Shown: piece after piece, positions 34,504 to 41,824 of the stretch
Position numbering within the stretch: the first letter of the stretch is position 1
Layout: every line of letters starts with the position of its first letter
Assembly: GCA_021852055.1 (NCBI GenBank)
Contig: JAJZOD010000004.1
Span: 1 to 64,000, forward strand
DNA length: 64,000 nt
Source of the DNA: Microcaldota archaeon
GTDB lineage: Archaea; Micrarchaeota; Micrarchaeia; Micrarchaeales; CABMGC01
Reading direction: 5' to 3'
Program-made: the position numbers and the translations under genes
Notes under the pieces: model-generated
The model's database searches: none
Seen by the model: only the letters and a program-made list of their open reading frames with translations
Told to the model about the DNA's origin: nothing

Positions 34504-35036
34504 TATACATCCTTAGAGAATTCAAGGCTAGCTTCGCTGTAGCCCAATCGTTTATAGAACTCCCTTGCATTCTTGTTCGGCGCAAATACACCAACTATTA
34601 TCTCTTTGCATCCTATTTCCTTTAGATACGATTCGGCAGTTTCCATTAGTCTTGCTCCGATATTGTTCCCCCTATATTCCGAATCGATATAGATGTCAGT
34701 TATCTCGCCACGCTTTTGCGGCCTCTTGAATATGGCAGCTTCTTCTCCGTATGGTTTTAGGGCTAATGCTATTGTAAAGCCCACCATCTTGCCATTCGCC
34801 TCAGCAACATAAAGAACCCCCTCACTTCGCTTTATTCTATCGAGAGCCTGATGTAGTGAGGCTTTGGCATAATCTGGTTTTAACGCACTCATCTTAGGCG
34901 GCTTTGGGTCTATAGAAAACATGAATTTTTGAAACTCATCAAACAGGAAGATTAACTGATAATCGTCCTTTTTCTCGTATTTGCGTATAATTATCTTAGT
35001 AGTCTGATTTGTTTTTTCCTTTGTTTTATTCGGCAT
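34503..35036 (-). CDS. GNAT N-acetyltransferase in the iteron-flanked element
   Basis: A 177-residue GNAT enzyme. GEITDIYIDSEYRGNNIGARLM holds the acetyl-CoA loop, followed by VFAPNKNAREFYKRLGY. Paralogous to 19730-20260, whose corresponding segments are EITELYVTQSQRGKGTAQKL and VFAPNMRARRFYQKLGY. It follows a 55-aa gene by 4 bp on the same strand, forming a two-gene operon. Within the candidate mobile element it would be cargo; an antibiotic- or toxin-modifying role is possible but not shown. Confidence 0.85.
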   Translation of the reverse strand: MPNKTKEKTNQTTKIIIRKYEKKDDYQLIFLFDEFQKFMFSIDPKPPKMSALKPDYAKASLHQALDRIKRSEGVLYVAEANGKMVGFTIALALKPYGEEAAIFKRPQKRGEITDIYIDSEYRGNNIGARLMETAESYLKEIGCKEIIVGVFAPNKNAREFYKRLGYSEASLEFSKDV

Positions 35037-35040
35037 AAAA

Positions 35041-35208
35041 TCACGAATCCTCTTCTATCCTGACCTTAACAGTCTTTCCAACATATTCGGCGAGTTCTGG
35101 CGAGCGTATATTTATTGCTCCGTAGGCGTAGCTCTTCGATTTACCACCGACCTCCTTTTTATCCGTGGTTTTATGCACTTTAACCTTGAATATCGCAATA
35201 GCCTTCAT
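35041..35208 (-). CDS. Small protein, possible AbrB/DUF2080-like
   Basis: A 55-residue basic protein: IAIFKVKVHKTT at the N-terminus, then SYAYGAINIRSPELAEYVGKTVKVRI. The G.I.I....L..YVGK.VKV pattern resembles AbrB-like swapped-hairpin proteins such as the transposon-encoded DUF2080 group. ATG 35208 is followed in 4 bp by the GNAT gene. The upstream region has three operator-like repeats. Possibly the regulator of its own operon. Confidence 0.6.
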   Translation of the reverse strand: MKAIAIFKVKVHKTTDKKEVGGKSKSYAYGAINIRSPELAEYVGKTVKVRIEEDS

Positions 35209-35222
35209 CTAACCTATAATTA

Positions 35223-35313
35223 TTCTGTATAGAAAGATATATATCCGTCTCTGATAGCTCTTCTATACAAAAAGGCATATATACTTTAAGCTCTCTATAT
35301 TCTGTATAGAAAG
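35223..35313. promoter_or_regulatory. Divergent control region with three TTCTGTATAGAAAG-like repeats
   Basis: TTCTGTATAGAAAG at 35223-35236 and again at 35300-35313, and the related inverted form CTTCTATACAAAAA at 35260-35273. Each is a near-palindrome around TATA. The region separates the minus-strand 55-aa/GNAT operon from plus-strand ORFs starting 35322. Two A/T-rich TATATAT boxes lie beside the repeats. Likely a shared operator. Confidence 0.55.
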
Positions 35314-35321
35314 GTATTGGT

Positions 35322-35488
35322 ATGCAAATACAAGAACTCTTGCAGATAAGGAAGCAGAAGGGCTTAGAAATAGCCAAAGCAGGTAAAGTCAGATACGAAC
35401 AGGGTAAGTGGAAAGTTCCCTCGCAAAGTTCAACGTAGAAAAGATAGAGGGAGACCCGATAAAATATCTCGTATCTGGTAAGCAATAA
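35322..35488 (+). pseudogene. Relic of a SWIM-domain transposase N-terminus
   Basis: ATG 35322 begins IQELLQIRKQKGLEIAKAGK and continues KWKVPSQS, the start typical of archaeal transposases with an N-terminal SWIM zinc finger (KGLEIAK...W.VPSQS). The frame stops at 35438; a +1 shift continues KFNVEKIEGDPIKYLVSGKQ to 35488. The zinc-binding CxC...CxH and the catalytic domain are absent. A frameshifted leftover. The intact first 38 codons might still be translated from the nearby promoter. Confidence 0.5.
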
Positions 35489-35520
35489 ACCAAACCCTAC
35501 TTCTTTTAGGAGGTAATAAC

Positions 35521-35616
35521 ATGGCACCAGATACAAATGACCCATTTTTGGTTCTTCCTCACACGTTTTTTCATAACACATTCAGATACATAGAAAAACC
35601 AAGTGCTATGGAATAG
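35521..35616 (+). CDS. 31-aa ORF with a strong ribosome binding site
   Basis: ATG 35521 is preceded by AGGAGGT at 35508-35514, an unusually good Shine-Dalgarno in this genome, which supports translation. The peptide (APDTNDPFLVLPHTFFHNTF) is not recognised. It may be a remnant of a longer protein or a genuine microprotein of the element. Confidence 0.4.
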   Translation: MAPDTNDPFLVLPHTFFHNTFRYIEKPSAME

Positions 35617-35643
35617 TGGGAAGAACTGAAATATTACCGTTTT

Positions 35644-35907
35644 GTGGCACTTTTCATAATAGAGCTTCAATCGGAGTTACCGATAGACAAAAGAATCGCT
35701 GCAACATCAAGACGTGCTTTAACCAGCTTCATGGATAAAATGAAGCAAGAACAGGCACAATACAGCATAGGCGGCGAGAACCTTCTTAAATTCTTTGAGA
35801 ATATGCTTCTCGTAGAAGAAGACAAAGGCCTCAACGCCCTTAGCGATGATGAATCTGTTATTGCTGTTGCTGACAAATTACATTCAACTTCCATAACACC
35901 ACCTTGA
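35644..35907 (+). CDS. Hypothetical 87-aa protein
   Basis: A helical, charged protein starting with GTG 35644. The middle reads MDKMKQEQAQYSIGGENLLKFFENMLLVEEDKG. No family recognised. Its TGA stop overlaps the next start codon (TTGA at 35904), suggesting coupling. In the iteron-flanked element. Confidence 0.45.
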   Translation: MALFIIELQSELPIDKRIAATSRRALTSFMDKMKQEQAQYSIGGENLLKFFENMLLVEEDKGLNALSDDESVIAVADKLHSTSITPP

Positions 35908-36113
35908 TAGTGAATACTGACGCTAAAAGAAACATATTTGAGACGGCAGGCTATCAATATTACGGTATTCAGAGAGATAAGGAGATTTTCGAGAAAGACA
36001 TACTATTTGCTATACGAGACATAAGAGAGACCAAAGGTTATCTTGAAGCTAACTACCCTGAGATATGCAAAATAGTTAGAGAAAAGAGAACATTACAGAT
36101 GTTCCAGATATAA
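35904..36113 (+). CDS. Hypothetical 69-aa protein
   Basis: A charged helical protein (IFEKDILFAIRDIRETKGYLEANYPEI). Start is TTG 35904, overlapping the previous stop, or GTG 35910. It ends 2 bp before the right-hand iteron cluster. No family recognised. Position and coupling suggest it works with the 87-aa protein. Confidence 0.4.
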   Translation: MIVNTDAKRNIFETAGYQYYGIQRDKEIFEKDILFAIRDIRETKGYLEANYPEICKIVREKRTLQMFQI

Positions 36114-36114
36114 C

Positions 36115-36172
36115 TGCTCATAAAGTATTCATTCTGCTCAAGAAGTCGCTTTTATGAGCAAGTTTGTGAGCA
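36115..36172. repeat. Iteron-like repeats, right: two direct and two inverted
   Basis: TGCTCATAAAGT (36115) and TGCTCAAGAAGT (36135) read on the plus strand; on the minus strand TGCTCATAAAAG (36149-36160) and TGCTCACAAACT (36161-36172) follow. Together with the left cluster this makes seven copies. Confidence 0.7.
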
Positions 36173-36226
36173 AAGCCCATGCGATGACCATTTACAACAA
36201 TATCTAATTTTTAGGAGATATGCTGC

Positions 36227-36399
36227 GTGGCATCCTTCCACCCGTAAATGGCGTGGGCTTCCTTGCTGCGATTAGGTAATAAAACCATATTTGTAAGCGT
36301 AGCGGCCAACGCAACCCCTTGGCTTTGCATCTTCCGCTTACCCTCCAGATTGCTTTTTATCTCAGCATATGCCCGGAGCCCTGCAGGCGTATGCCCAGT
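36227..36399 (-). pseudogene. tnpB: TnpB C-terminal fragment plus right end
   Basis: On the minus strand 36399-36227 one open frame reads TGHTPAGLRAYAEIKSNLEG and ends SKEAHAIYGWKDAT. This is the usual tail of an archaeal TnpB running into its right-end hairpin (GGAAGCCCACGCC...GATGCCAC at 36227-36262). The rest of tnpB is missing. It lies between the iteron-flanked element and the amino-acid permease. Confidence 0.65.
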
Positions 36400-36447
36400 C
36401 TATTTTCAGCACGATATTGATATTTTGCATTTCCACTGACTGCGGTG

Positions 36448-37770
36448 TCAGCTGAAAAGCCTTAGACGCGGTATCCTCTTGTTTTCAACCTCGGTGAGCG
36501 CGTAGTATATTACTATAAGTGATATGACCAGTATAACATTTATTACAAAGGCCTCGTGCGGAAGCCCATACATGAATAACATCAGCATCGCTATTGTTAT
36601 TATCTGCAGGTAAGGGTAGAGGAAAAGCCTCGCGCCATCAGTCTTGTGGCGCTTGTGGAAGTGCATAAGAGCTATCATAGACATTATGTATGAGAACAGA
36701 AGGCCGAAGTTTGATATCGCCGCTATAATATACACGTTTCCTGCAAAAAGCATTATCACGGCTATAAATACAGTTGCGAGTATGCTGTTTGCCGCAACAT
36801 CCTTTTGCTTATTGTACTTTCTGAATATTCGCGGCAGGAGTCCGTCCTTGCTTATCTGGTACATGACTCGCGACGCCGCCATTACCATTGCTATCGTAGC
36901 AGAGGCGGTAGCTATCAGCGCACCTATGCTTACAAGGATGAACAGCCAACTAGGGGCATGAGCAGCCGACAGCGCAGAAGTAAGTGGATTTGCAGTTATA
37001 CCATAAGAAGAGGCAGGCATTAGCAGCATGAGGCCGAATATTACAAGGACGTATATTACTATGCTTATGACCACTGCTGCAATTATGGCCTTTGCGGCTT
37101 TTTGTGCTCCACCGCTTACCTTAGAGGTGAAGGTGCTTACTGTCTGGAAGCCAGTATATGCAAAGAATATTGCTATGCTTGCTTCTAGTATGTTGTTTAT
37201 TATTGACCCGCTTGCGCCGCCGGTTAAGAAATTTGACGGGCTGAAGTGCCCGGTCCCGAATGCAAAAAATATTGCAAATGCAACAAATATCAAGAGTATC
37301 ATTATCTTTGTTATAACTAGCATGGTATCTGTATGCGCCGCATTTTTAATCCCGCGGAGGTTTAGCAGGCCTACTGCAGCTATGAGTGCTATTGAAAAAA
37401 TGTAGCTGTAGCCTGAGAATGAGCTGCCAAGCAGCCCGGAAAGCGTGGCACCAAAACCGAGTGAGACTACAGATACTGCTGTGGCGAAGCTGAAGTAAAG
37501 CAGTATGCCGGTTATAAAGCCCAGCTCGCTCCCGAATGCACCATATACATAAGAGTAAGAAGCCCCCTTTGCATTTGGCATTATACTGCCCAGCACTCCG
37601 AAATTCAGGGCAACCGAAAGCGCAACAATCCCAACAATTAAGAAGGCAGGTATGGCGTATGGTCCAGCTATTGATATTACTGTGCCGCTGAGGACAAAGA
37701 TGCCTGCGCCTATTATCGCACCCAACGCTACAGCAGTTGCTGCAACTACCCCTATCTTGTTTCCAGGCAT
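36448..37770 (-). CDS. Amino acid permease (APC superfamily)
   Basis: A 440-residue transporter with about 12 TM segments. TM1 has the APC signature GAIIGAGIFVLSG with the unwound Gly stretch that binds the amino-acid backbone. Substrate unknown. Start ATG 37770. Single gene; no periplasmic partner. Confidence 0.9.
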   Translation of the reverse strand: MPGNKIGVVAATAVALGAIIGAGIFVLSGTVISIAGPYAIPAFLIVGIVALSVALNFGVLGSIMPNAKGASYSYVYGAFGSELGFITGILLYFSFATAVSVVSLGFGATLSGLLGSSFSGYSYIFSIALIAAVGLLNLRGIKNAAHTDTMLVITKIMILLIFVAFAIFFAFGTGHFSPSNFLTGGASGSIINNILEASIAIFFAYTGFQTVSTFTSKVSGGAQKAAKAIIAAVVISIVIYVLVIFGLMLLMPASSYGITANPLTSALSAAHAPSWLFILVSIGALIATASATIAMVMAASRVMYQISKDGLLPRIFRKYNKQKDVAANSILATVFIAVIMLFAGNVYIIAAISNFGLLFSYIMSMIALMHFHKRHKTDGARLFLYPYLQIITIAMLMLFMYGLPHEAFVINVILVISLIVIYYALTEVENKRIPRLRLFS

Positions 37771-37887
37771 GGATTAATAATGCAATTAACAATTTTAAAG
37801 GTATTTATACAGGGATTTGTTTGATGCTGCGTCTAACGCTTCAGTGCAGGGAGCTGTTAGCATAGCTAGACAGTTTGTTCACGCTCA

Positions 37888-38211
37888 TCAAAATCTGAAT
37901 CTTACCTTGTTGTCTTTTATCACTATTGCAATGAGCGCTGCAGCTATGACAAGTGTAGCTGCAGCAGAAAGTATCAGAGGTATTGACATTATAGCCAGGC
38001 CGTACGCAAGCCACAGCACCTGCCCTGCGCTTAAGGAACCGAGCCAGTAAAAAGATATCTCTTCTGCATGCTTTGCCTTCCATACCTTATGTATCTCAGG
38101 CAGTAGCGATACTGTAGTAAGCAATGCAGCAATGTACCCTATAATTTCTATAATGAATATATAAACACCGATTGAGATTTTGTTGCGTGTAAGATGCATG
38201 AGCATATGCAT
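37888..38211 (-). CDS. SemiSWEET-like sugar transporter
   Basis: A 107-residue protein with three TM helices (IEIIGYIAALLTTVSLLP, SFYWLGSLSAGQVLWLAYGLA, LILSAAATLVIAAALIAIVI) and the PQ-loop-type motif LLPEIHKVWKAKHAEEIS. A half-transporter that works as a dimer; in this family it moves sugars or amino acids. The start is uncertain among closely spaced ATGs at 38211 and just after. Confidence 0.8.
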   Translation of the reverse strand: MHMLMHLTRNKISIGVYIFIIEIIGYIAALLTTVSLLPEIHKVWKAKHAEEISFYWLGSLSAGQVLWLAYGLAIMSIPLILSAAATLVIAAALIAIVIKDNKVRFRF

Positions 38212-38310
38212 GGGCTTTACGTCATATGCAGAACTGCATATAATGATTATAAAGCCAGCAGATTATAAATAAGCATCTAGAAGATTAAAAGATAGGACCA
38301 GGTATGTAAT

Positions 38311-40050
38311 ATGTCAAGCATCAATGTAAGGATTGCAGGAGCGAACGGCGACGGGGTAGAATCCAGCGGCACACTGCTTTTGAAGGTTGCTGCAAACGAT
38401 GGTTTGCAGGTGTTCGGCTATCGAGGCTACCAGTCAATAATACGCGGCGGCCATGTTTGGTTCCAGGTCCGCGTAGGCGATGGTGCAGAGAGGCTGCTCA
38501 GCCACGGTGAAGGCATAGACGTGCTTGTTGCTCTGAACCAGGATGCCATAAAGAACCAGAGAAGCCACCTTAATGCAGGTGCATCGATAATATACGATCC
38601 TACCAAAATCAATGTGCAGGAGATTGACCCTGCAACGTATAAACTCCTGCCGATCCCATTACTTGATATTGCAGTGAAGGAAAGCGGCGACCCTATAATG
38701 AGGAATACTGTCGCAATAGGCGCAGTCATAAAGCTTATTGGAATAAACATGTCTGTTTTTGAGGATGTGATAAAGCGCATGTTCGGAAGGAAGGGAGACG
38801 CTGTGGTGAAAAGCAACGTCAGCGTAGCTTCAAAAGGCTACTCGCACGAAGGCATCTCTACAGTATACAGCCTGAAAAGCGATGGCAAGGCGAGATACAC
38901 AATGGATGGAAATACGGCCCTGGCAATAGGTGCTTATGCATCAGACTGCAAGTTCTATTCGGCATATCCGATGACGCCAGCAAGCGGCATACTTCATTGG
39001 TTTGCAGCGCATGATAACAAAGGCGTTCTATTCAAACAGACAGAGGATGAGATAGCGGCAATAAACATGGCCATAGGCGCATCATTTAGCGGAGTGCGTG
39101 CCATGACAGGCTCTAGCGGCGGTGGGTTCTCGCTCATGGTCGAAGCCTTAGGCTTCGCAGGAATGATTGAAACGCCGCTTGTTGTTGTAGAAGTACAGAG
39201 GACTGGCCCAAGCACAGGCCTTCCGACAAAAACAGAGCAGGCAGACCTTTTGTTCGTAATGCATGCTTCGCAAGGAGAGTATCCGCGCATAGTTGTAGCT
39301 CCCCGTGACATAGACGAGTGCTTTACTGTAGCAGTACAGGCTTTCAATCTCGCTGACAAATACCAGTGCCCTGTAATAATCATATCGGATTTGTTCCTTG
39401 CCGAGCATTTTGAGAGCGTAGATGGCTTCGATATAGATTCCGTAAGGATTGACAGGGGCAAGATGGTGATGTCGGTTCCTGAAGGAACGCGCTTCAAGAG
39501 GTATGAGTACTCTGATGATGGAGTATCCCCTAGGGCAATACCTGGCACAAAGGGCACAGAGTTCATAGCAGGAAGCGACGAGCATGACGAATACGGCGAC
39601 CTTGTGAGCGATGCATTCTCAGGAATAGATGAATATGTAGATATCAGGGTAAAAATGCACGACAAGCGCATGCGGAAGATGGATGTTATGCTTAAAAACG
39701 AAAACCTCTTTGTCCCTAGCATAGAGAACCCTAATGCAAAGCAGTTTCTAGTCACGTGGGGCTCTACAACGATGGCAGCCAGGGAGGCAGTAAAAATCCT
39801 GAACAGCAAAGGACTTGACTTTGGCGTTATATCGTTCAGCTACCTGCTTCCGCTTGATAAGCAGAAGACAAGCGAACTTCTCAAGGGCAAAAAGCTCATT
39901 GATGTTGAATGCAACTATACTGCACAGCTAGCGCAGGTGATAATGATGAACACCGGGATAGACATAAAGGATAGGATACTCAAGTATGATGGAGAGGCTA
40001 TAACAGGACATGAAATAGCTGCCAAGGCAGAGCAGCTGCTCAAAAGGTGA
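38311..40050 (+). CDS. 2-oxoacid:ferredoxin oxidoreductase, fused gamma-alpha subunit
   Basis: A 579-residue subunit. The first 180 residues are the gamma domain (RIAGANGDGVESSG, YQSIIRGGHVWFQVRV). The alpha domain follows with YPMTPASGILHW, corresponding to the YPITPSS motif, then SGGGFSLMVEALGFAGM. It decarboxylates 2-oxoacids to acyl-CoA, reducing ferredoxin. It overlaps the beta subunit region (1-bp gap). The fused arrangement matches two-subunit archaeal enzymes; no ferredoxin-like delta domain is present. Confidence 0.93.
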   Translation: MSSINVRIAGANGDGVESSGTLLLKVAANDGLQVFGYRGYQSIIRGGHVWFQVRVGDGAERLLSHGEGIDVLVALNQDAIKNQRSHLNAGASIIYDPTKINVQEIDPATYKLLPIPLLDIAVKESGDPIMRNTVAIGAVIKLIGINMSVFEDVIKRMFGRKGDAVVKSNVSVASKGYSHEGISTVYSLKSDGKARYTMDGNTALAIGAYASDCKFYSAYPMTPASGILHWFAAHDNKGVLFKQTEDEIAAINMAIGASFSGVRAMTGSSGGGFSLMVEALGFAGMIETPLVVVEVQRTGPSTGLPTKTEQADLLFVMHASQGEYPRIVVAPRDIDECFTVAVQAFNLADKYQCPVIIISDLFLAEHFESVDGFDIDSVRIDRGKMVMSVPEGTRFKRYEYSDDGVSPRAIPGTKGTEFIAGSDEHDEYGDLVSDAFSGIDEYVDIRVKMHDKRMRKMDVMLKNENLFVPSIENPNAKQFLVTWGSTTMAAREAVKILNSKGLDFGVISFSYLLPLDKQKTSELLKGKKLIDVECNYTAQLAQVIMMNTGIDIKDRILKYDGEAITGHEIAAKAEQLLKR

Positions 40051-40051
40051 T

Positions 40052-40963
40052 ATGATGGGAGAAACAATACCACAAACCAACGCAGCTGCACCAAAGGCAA
40101 AACAGGTATACACCTCAAAGAATAAGCCAATATGGTGTCCTGGATGCGGAGATTTTGGTGTATTTGCTTCGATAAACAAGGCGATGCAAGAGCTCGGTAT
40201 AGAAAAACAGAATGTTGCCATAGTTTCAGGAATCGGATGCAGCTCTGCAATGCCGCACACATTCAGCACATATGGGGTGCACAGCCTTCACGGCAGGCTT
40301 CTTCCTGTAGCTACTGGCCTTAAGCTTGCAAACCACGGCCTTACAGTTATAGGCACAGGAGGCGACGGAGACGGCTACGGCATAGGCGGAGGGCACCTTG
40401 TGCACTCGGCAAGGCGCAACATAGACATAACATACATAATAATGGATAATGAAACATACGGCCTGACTACTGGGCAGACATCGCCTACTGCATTGATGGG
40501 GCACAAGACAAAGTCAACGCCTTTTGGAGTGATAGAGATGCCTATAAATCCAATAGCCCTTGCCATAAGCGCAGGCGCAACATATGTTGCAAGAGGTTTT
40601 TCCGGTGATCCGGTGCAGCTTGCACAGCTTATTAAAGGAGGCATCGAGCACAGAGGTTTTGCGTTAATTGATGTATTCAGCCCGTGCGTTACATTCAACA
40701 AAGACAACACATTTGAATGGTTCAGGCAGAGGGTGTACAAACTTGAGAGTCAGGGCCATGATCCTTCAAACCTTGACATGGCAATGCAGAGGGCGTTTGA
40801 AGATGTTAAAACACAGTATGAGAAGATTCCAGTAGGCTTGTTTTACAAGGTAGAGAGACCGACATACGGCGACCTTGAGATATCCTTGAAAGACGGCCCG
40901 CTGGTAAAACAGGCGGCTCATACAAAAGAACAGGTCCAATCGCTAATAGAGGAGAACAGGTAA
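40052..40963 (+). CDS. 2-oxoacid:ferredoxin oxidoreductase, beta subunit
   Basis: A 303-residue thiamine-diphosphate-binding subunit. The iron-sulfur and TPP motifs are visible: WCPGCGDFGV, SGIGCSS and GDGDGYGIGGGHL. It pairs with the subunit directly upstream. Start is ATG 40052, with ATG 40055 adjacent. The gene is followed 5 bp after its stop by an IS605-type end relic. Confidence 0.93.
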   Translation: MMGETIPQTNAAAPKAKQVYTSKNKPIWCPGCGDFGVFASINKAMQELGIEKQNVAIVSGIGCSSAMPHTFSTYGVHSLHGRLLPVATGLKLANHGLTVIGTGGDGDGYGIGGGHLVHSARRNIDITYIIMDNETYGLTTGQTSPTALMGHKTKSTPFGVIEMPINPIALAISAGATYVARGFSGDPVQLAQLIKGGIEHRGFALIDVFSPCVTFNKDNTFEWFRQRVYKLESQGHDPSNLDMAMQRAFEDVKTQYEKIPVGLFYKVERPTYGDLEISLKDGPLVKQAAHTKEQVQSLIEENR

Positions 40964-40967
40964 GCGT

Positions 40968-41018
40968 GTGGCATCTCCAACCCGGAATCGGCGTGGAATT
41001 TCACGCTCACGTTGTTAA
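40968..41018 (-). repeat. Fused IS605-type right and left ends (about 50-bp relic)
   Basis: On the minus strand 41018-40993 reads a left-end motif (GTGAGCGTGAAATTCCAC) and 41000-40968 a right-end-like sequence (CACGCC...GATGCCAC). The two ends are joined with no interior, between the oxidoreductase beta gene and the convergent kinase gene. Confidence 0.5.
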
Positions 41019-41022
41019 TCGG

Positions 41023-41814
41023 TCATGCCTTTATTTTAGTGCCTATGCTGTTGCCCTTAAGGGTCTTTGCCAAATTCCCAGGCACAGCAATGTTTATTAT
41101 CTGGCATGCTGCACCAGTTTCTCTCGACATATTGTATAGGTACTTGAGCTTGCTCTTCATGCCGCCGGTTACGTCAACCTTTGTTGAAGATCCTGCGTAG
41201 TTCAGTATCTCGTTTATGTTGCCTTTGTCTACTCTTTTTATCAATTTCGCGCCATTATTGAGCTTTGGATCAGAATCGAATATACCATCTACGTCAGTGC
41301 CTATGATTATCTTTTTGGGCTTGATGATCGATGAAACATGCCTGAACACCTCTTCTGTAGAAGCAATGCTAAAGCCCTTCTCGCTGTCAACAACCACATC
41401 GCCGTAGGTTATCGGGAGGAATCCGAGGCTTAGAGCAGTCTTCATGGGCGACAGATCCCACTTCGCTATTTTGCCGTTTTTCGACAGTGCACCAGAAGAT
41501 GGCGCAAAAGAGAGGGGATTCACTCCGGATGAAACAGCGCAATCAAGCACAATCCTGTGCAGCCTTGCAGCTGCATCCTGCGTTATTGAAGCGCCTTTCA
41601 CGCTGTTCGGGTTTATCATGCCCTGGTTGACCTTGTATTTGTGTGCAGGTATATGCGCGAATGAACCGCTTCCATGGCCAACGATGATATGCCTGCCGTG
41701 GAGGTAGGGCTTTATCTCATTGAATATCCGTTTTATCTCTGCAGGCTTTGCCGTGTTTGCCTTCCTTATGTTGGTTATCGTGCTGCCTCCTATTTTTATA
41801 AGGTAGTTGTCCAT
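41023..41814 (-). CDS. ipk: Isopentenyl phosphate kinase
   Basis: A 263-residue amino-acid-kinase-fold enzyme that converts isopentenyl phosphate to isopentenyl diphosphate. KIGGSTIT at the N-terminus, GHGSGSFAHIPAHKY (the His is the catalytic residue of IPK), ITYGDVV, IIGTDVDGIFDSDP and VDVTGGM fit. The usual GSFGH is GSFAH here. I chose ATG 41814; 41838 would overlap the decarboxylase by 14 bp. Directly downstream of the decarboxylase gene. Confidence 0.88.
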   Translation of the reverse strand: MDNYLIKIGGSTITNIRKANTAKPAEIKRIFNEIKPYLHGRHIIVGHGSGSFAHIPAHKYKVNQGMINPNSVKGASITQDAAARLHRIVLDCAVSSGVNPLSFAPSSGALSKNGKIAKWDLSPMKTALSLGFLPITYGDVVVDSEKGFSIASTEEVFRHVSSIIKPKKIIIGTDVDGIFDSDPKLNNGAKLIKRVDKGNINEILNYAGSSTKVDVTGGMKSKLKYLYNMSRETGAACQIINIAVPGNLAKTLKGNSIGTKIKA

Positions 41815-41824
41815 TTCATCAGCA

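Larger units (their letters stand above)
34441..36185. mobile_element. Candidate mobile element with inverted ends and iteron-like repeats
   Basis: The ends carry an imperfect 19-bp inverted repeat: 34441-34459 (ATGCGATGGGCTTTGCTCA) and the complement of 36167-36185 (ATCGCATGGGCTTTGCTCA, 17 of 19 identical). Inside each end is a cluster of a 12-bp repeat with consensus TGCTCANAAAGT, spaced 18-20 bp. The interior (1.7 kb) holds two divergently transcribed small gene sets. No active transposase or replicase is recognisable; a SWIM-domain transposase relic is inside. Could be a MITE-like element, a plasmid remnant with iterons, or a cargo cassette. Confidence 0.5.

Noticed and set aside
34454-36172. 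Iteron-like repeats considered as CRISPR repeats
   Set aside because: 12-bp units with 18-20 bp periodicity leave only 6-8 bp between them, too short for spacers.
38994-39809. A 271-codon open frame on the minus strand opposite the oxidoreductase alpha gene
   Set aside because: It is entirely antisense to a clear gene with known motifs, and its own translation shows no family pattern; a shadow of codon bias.
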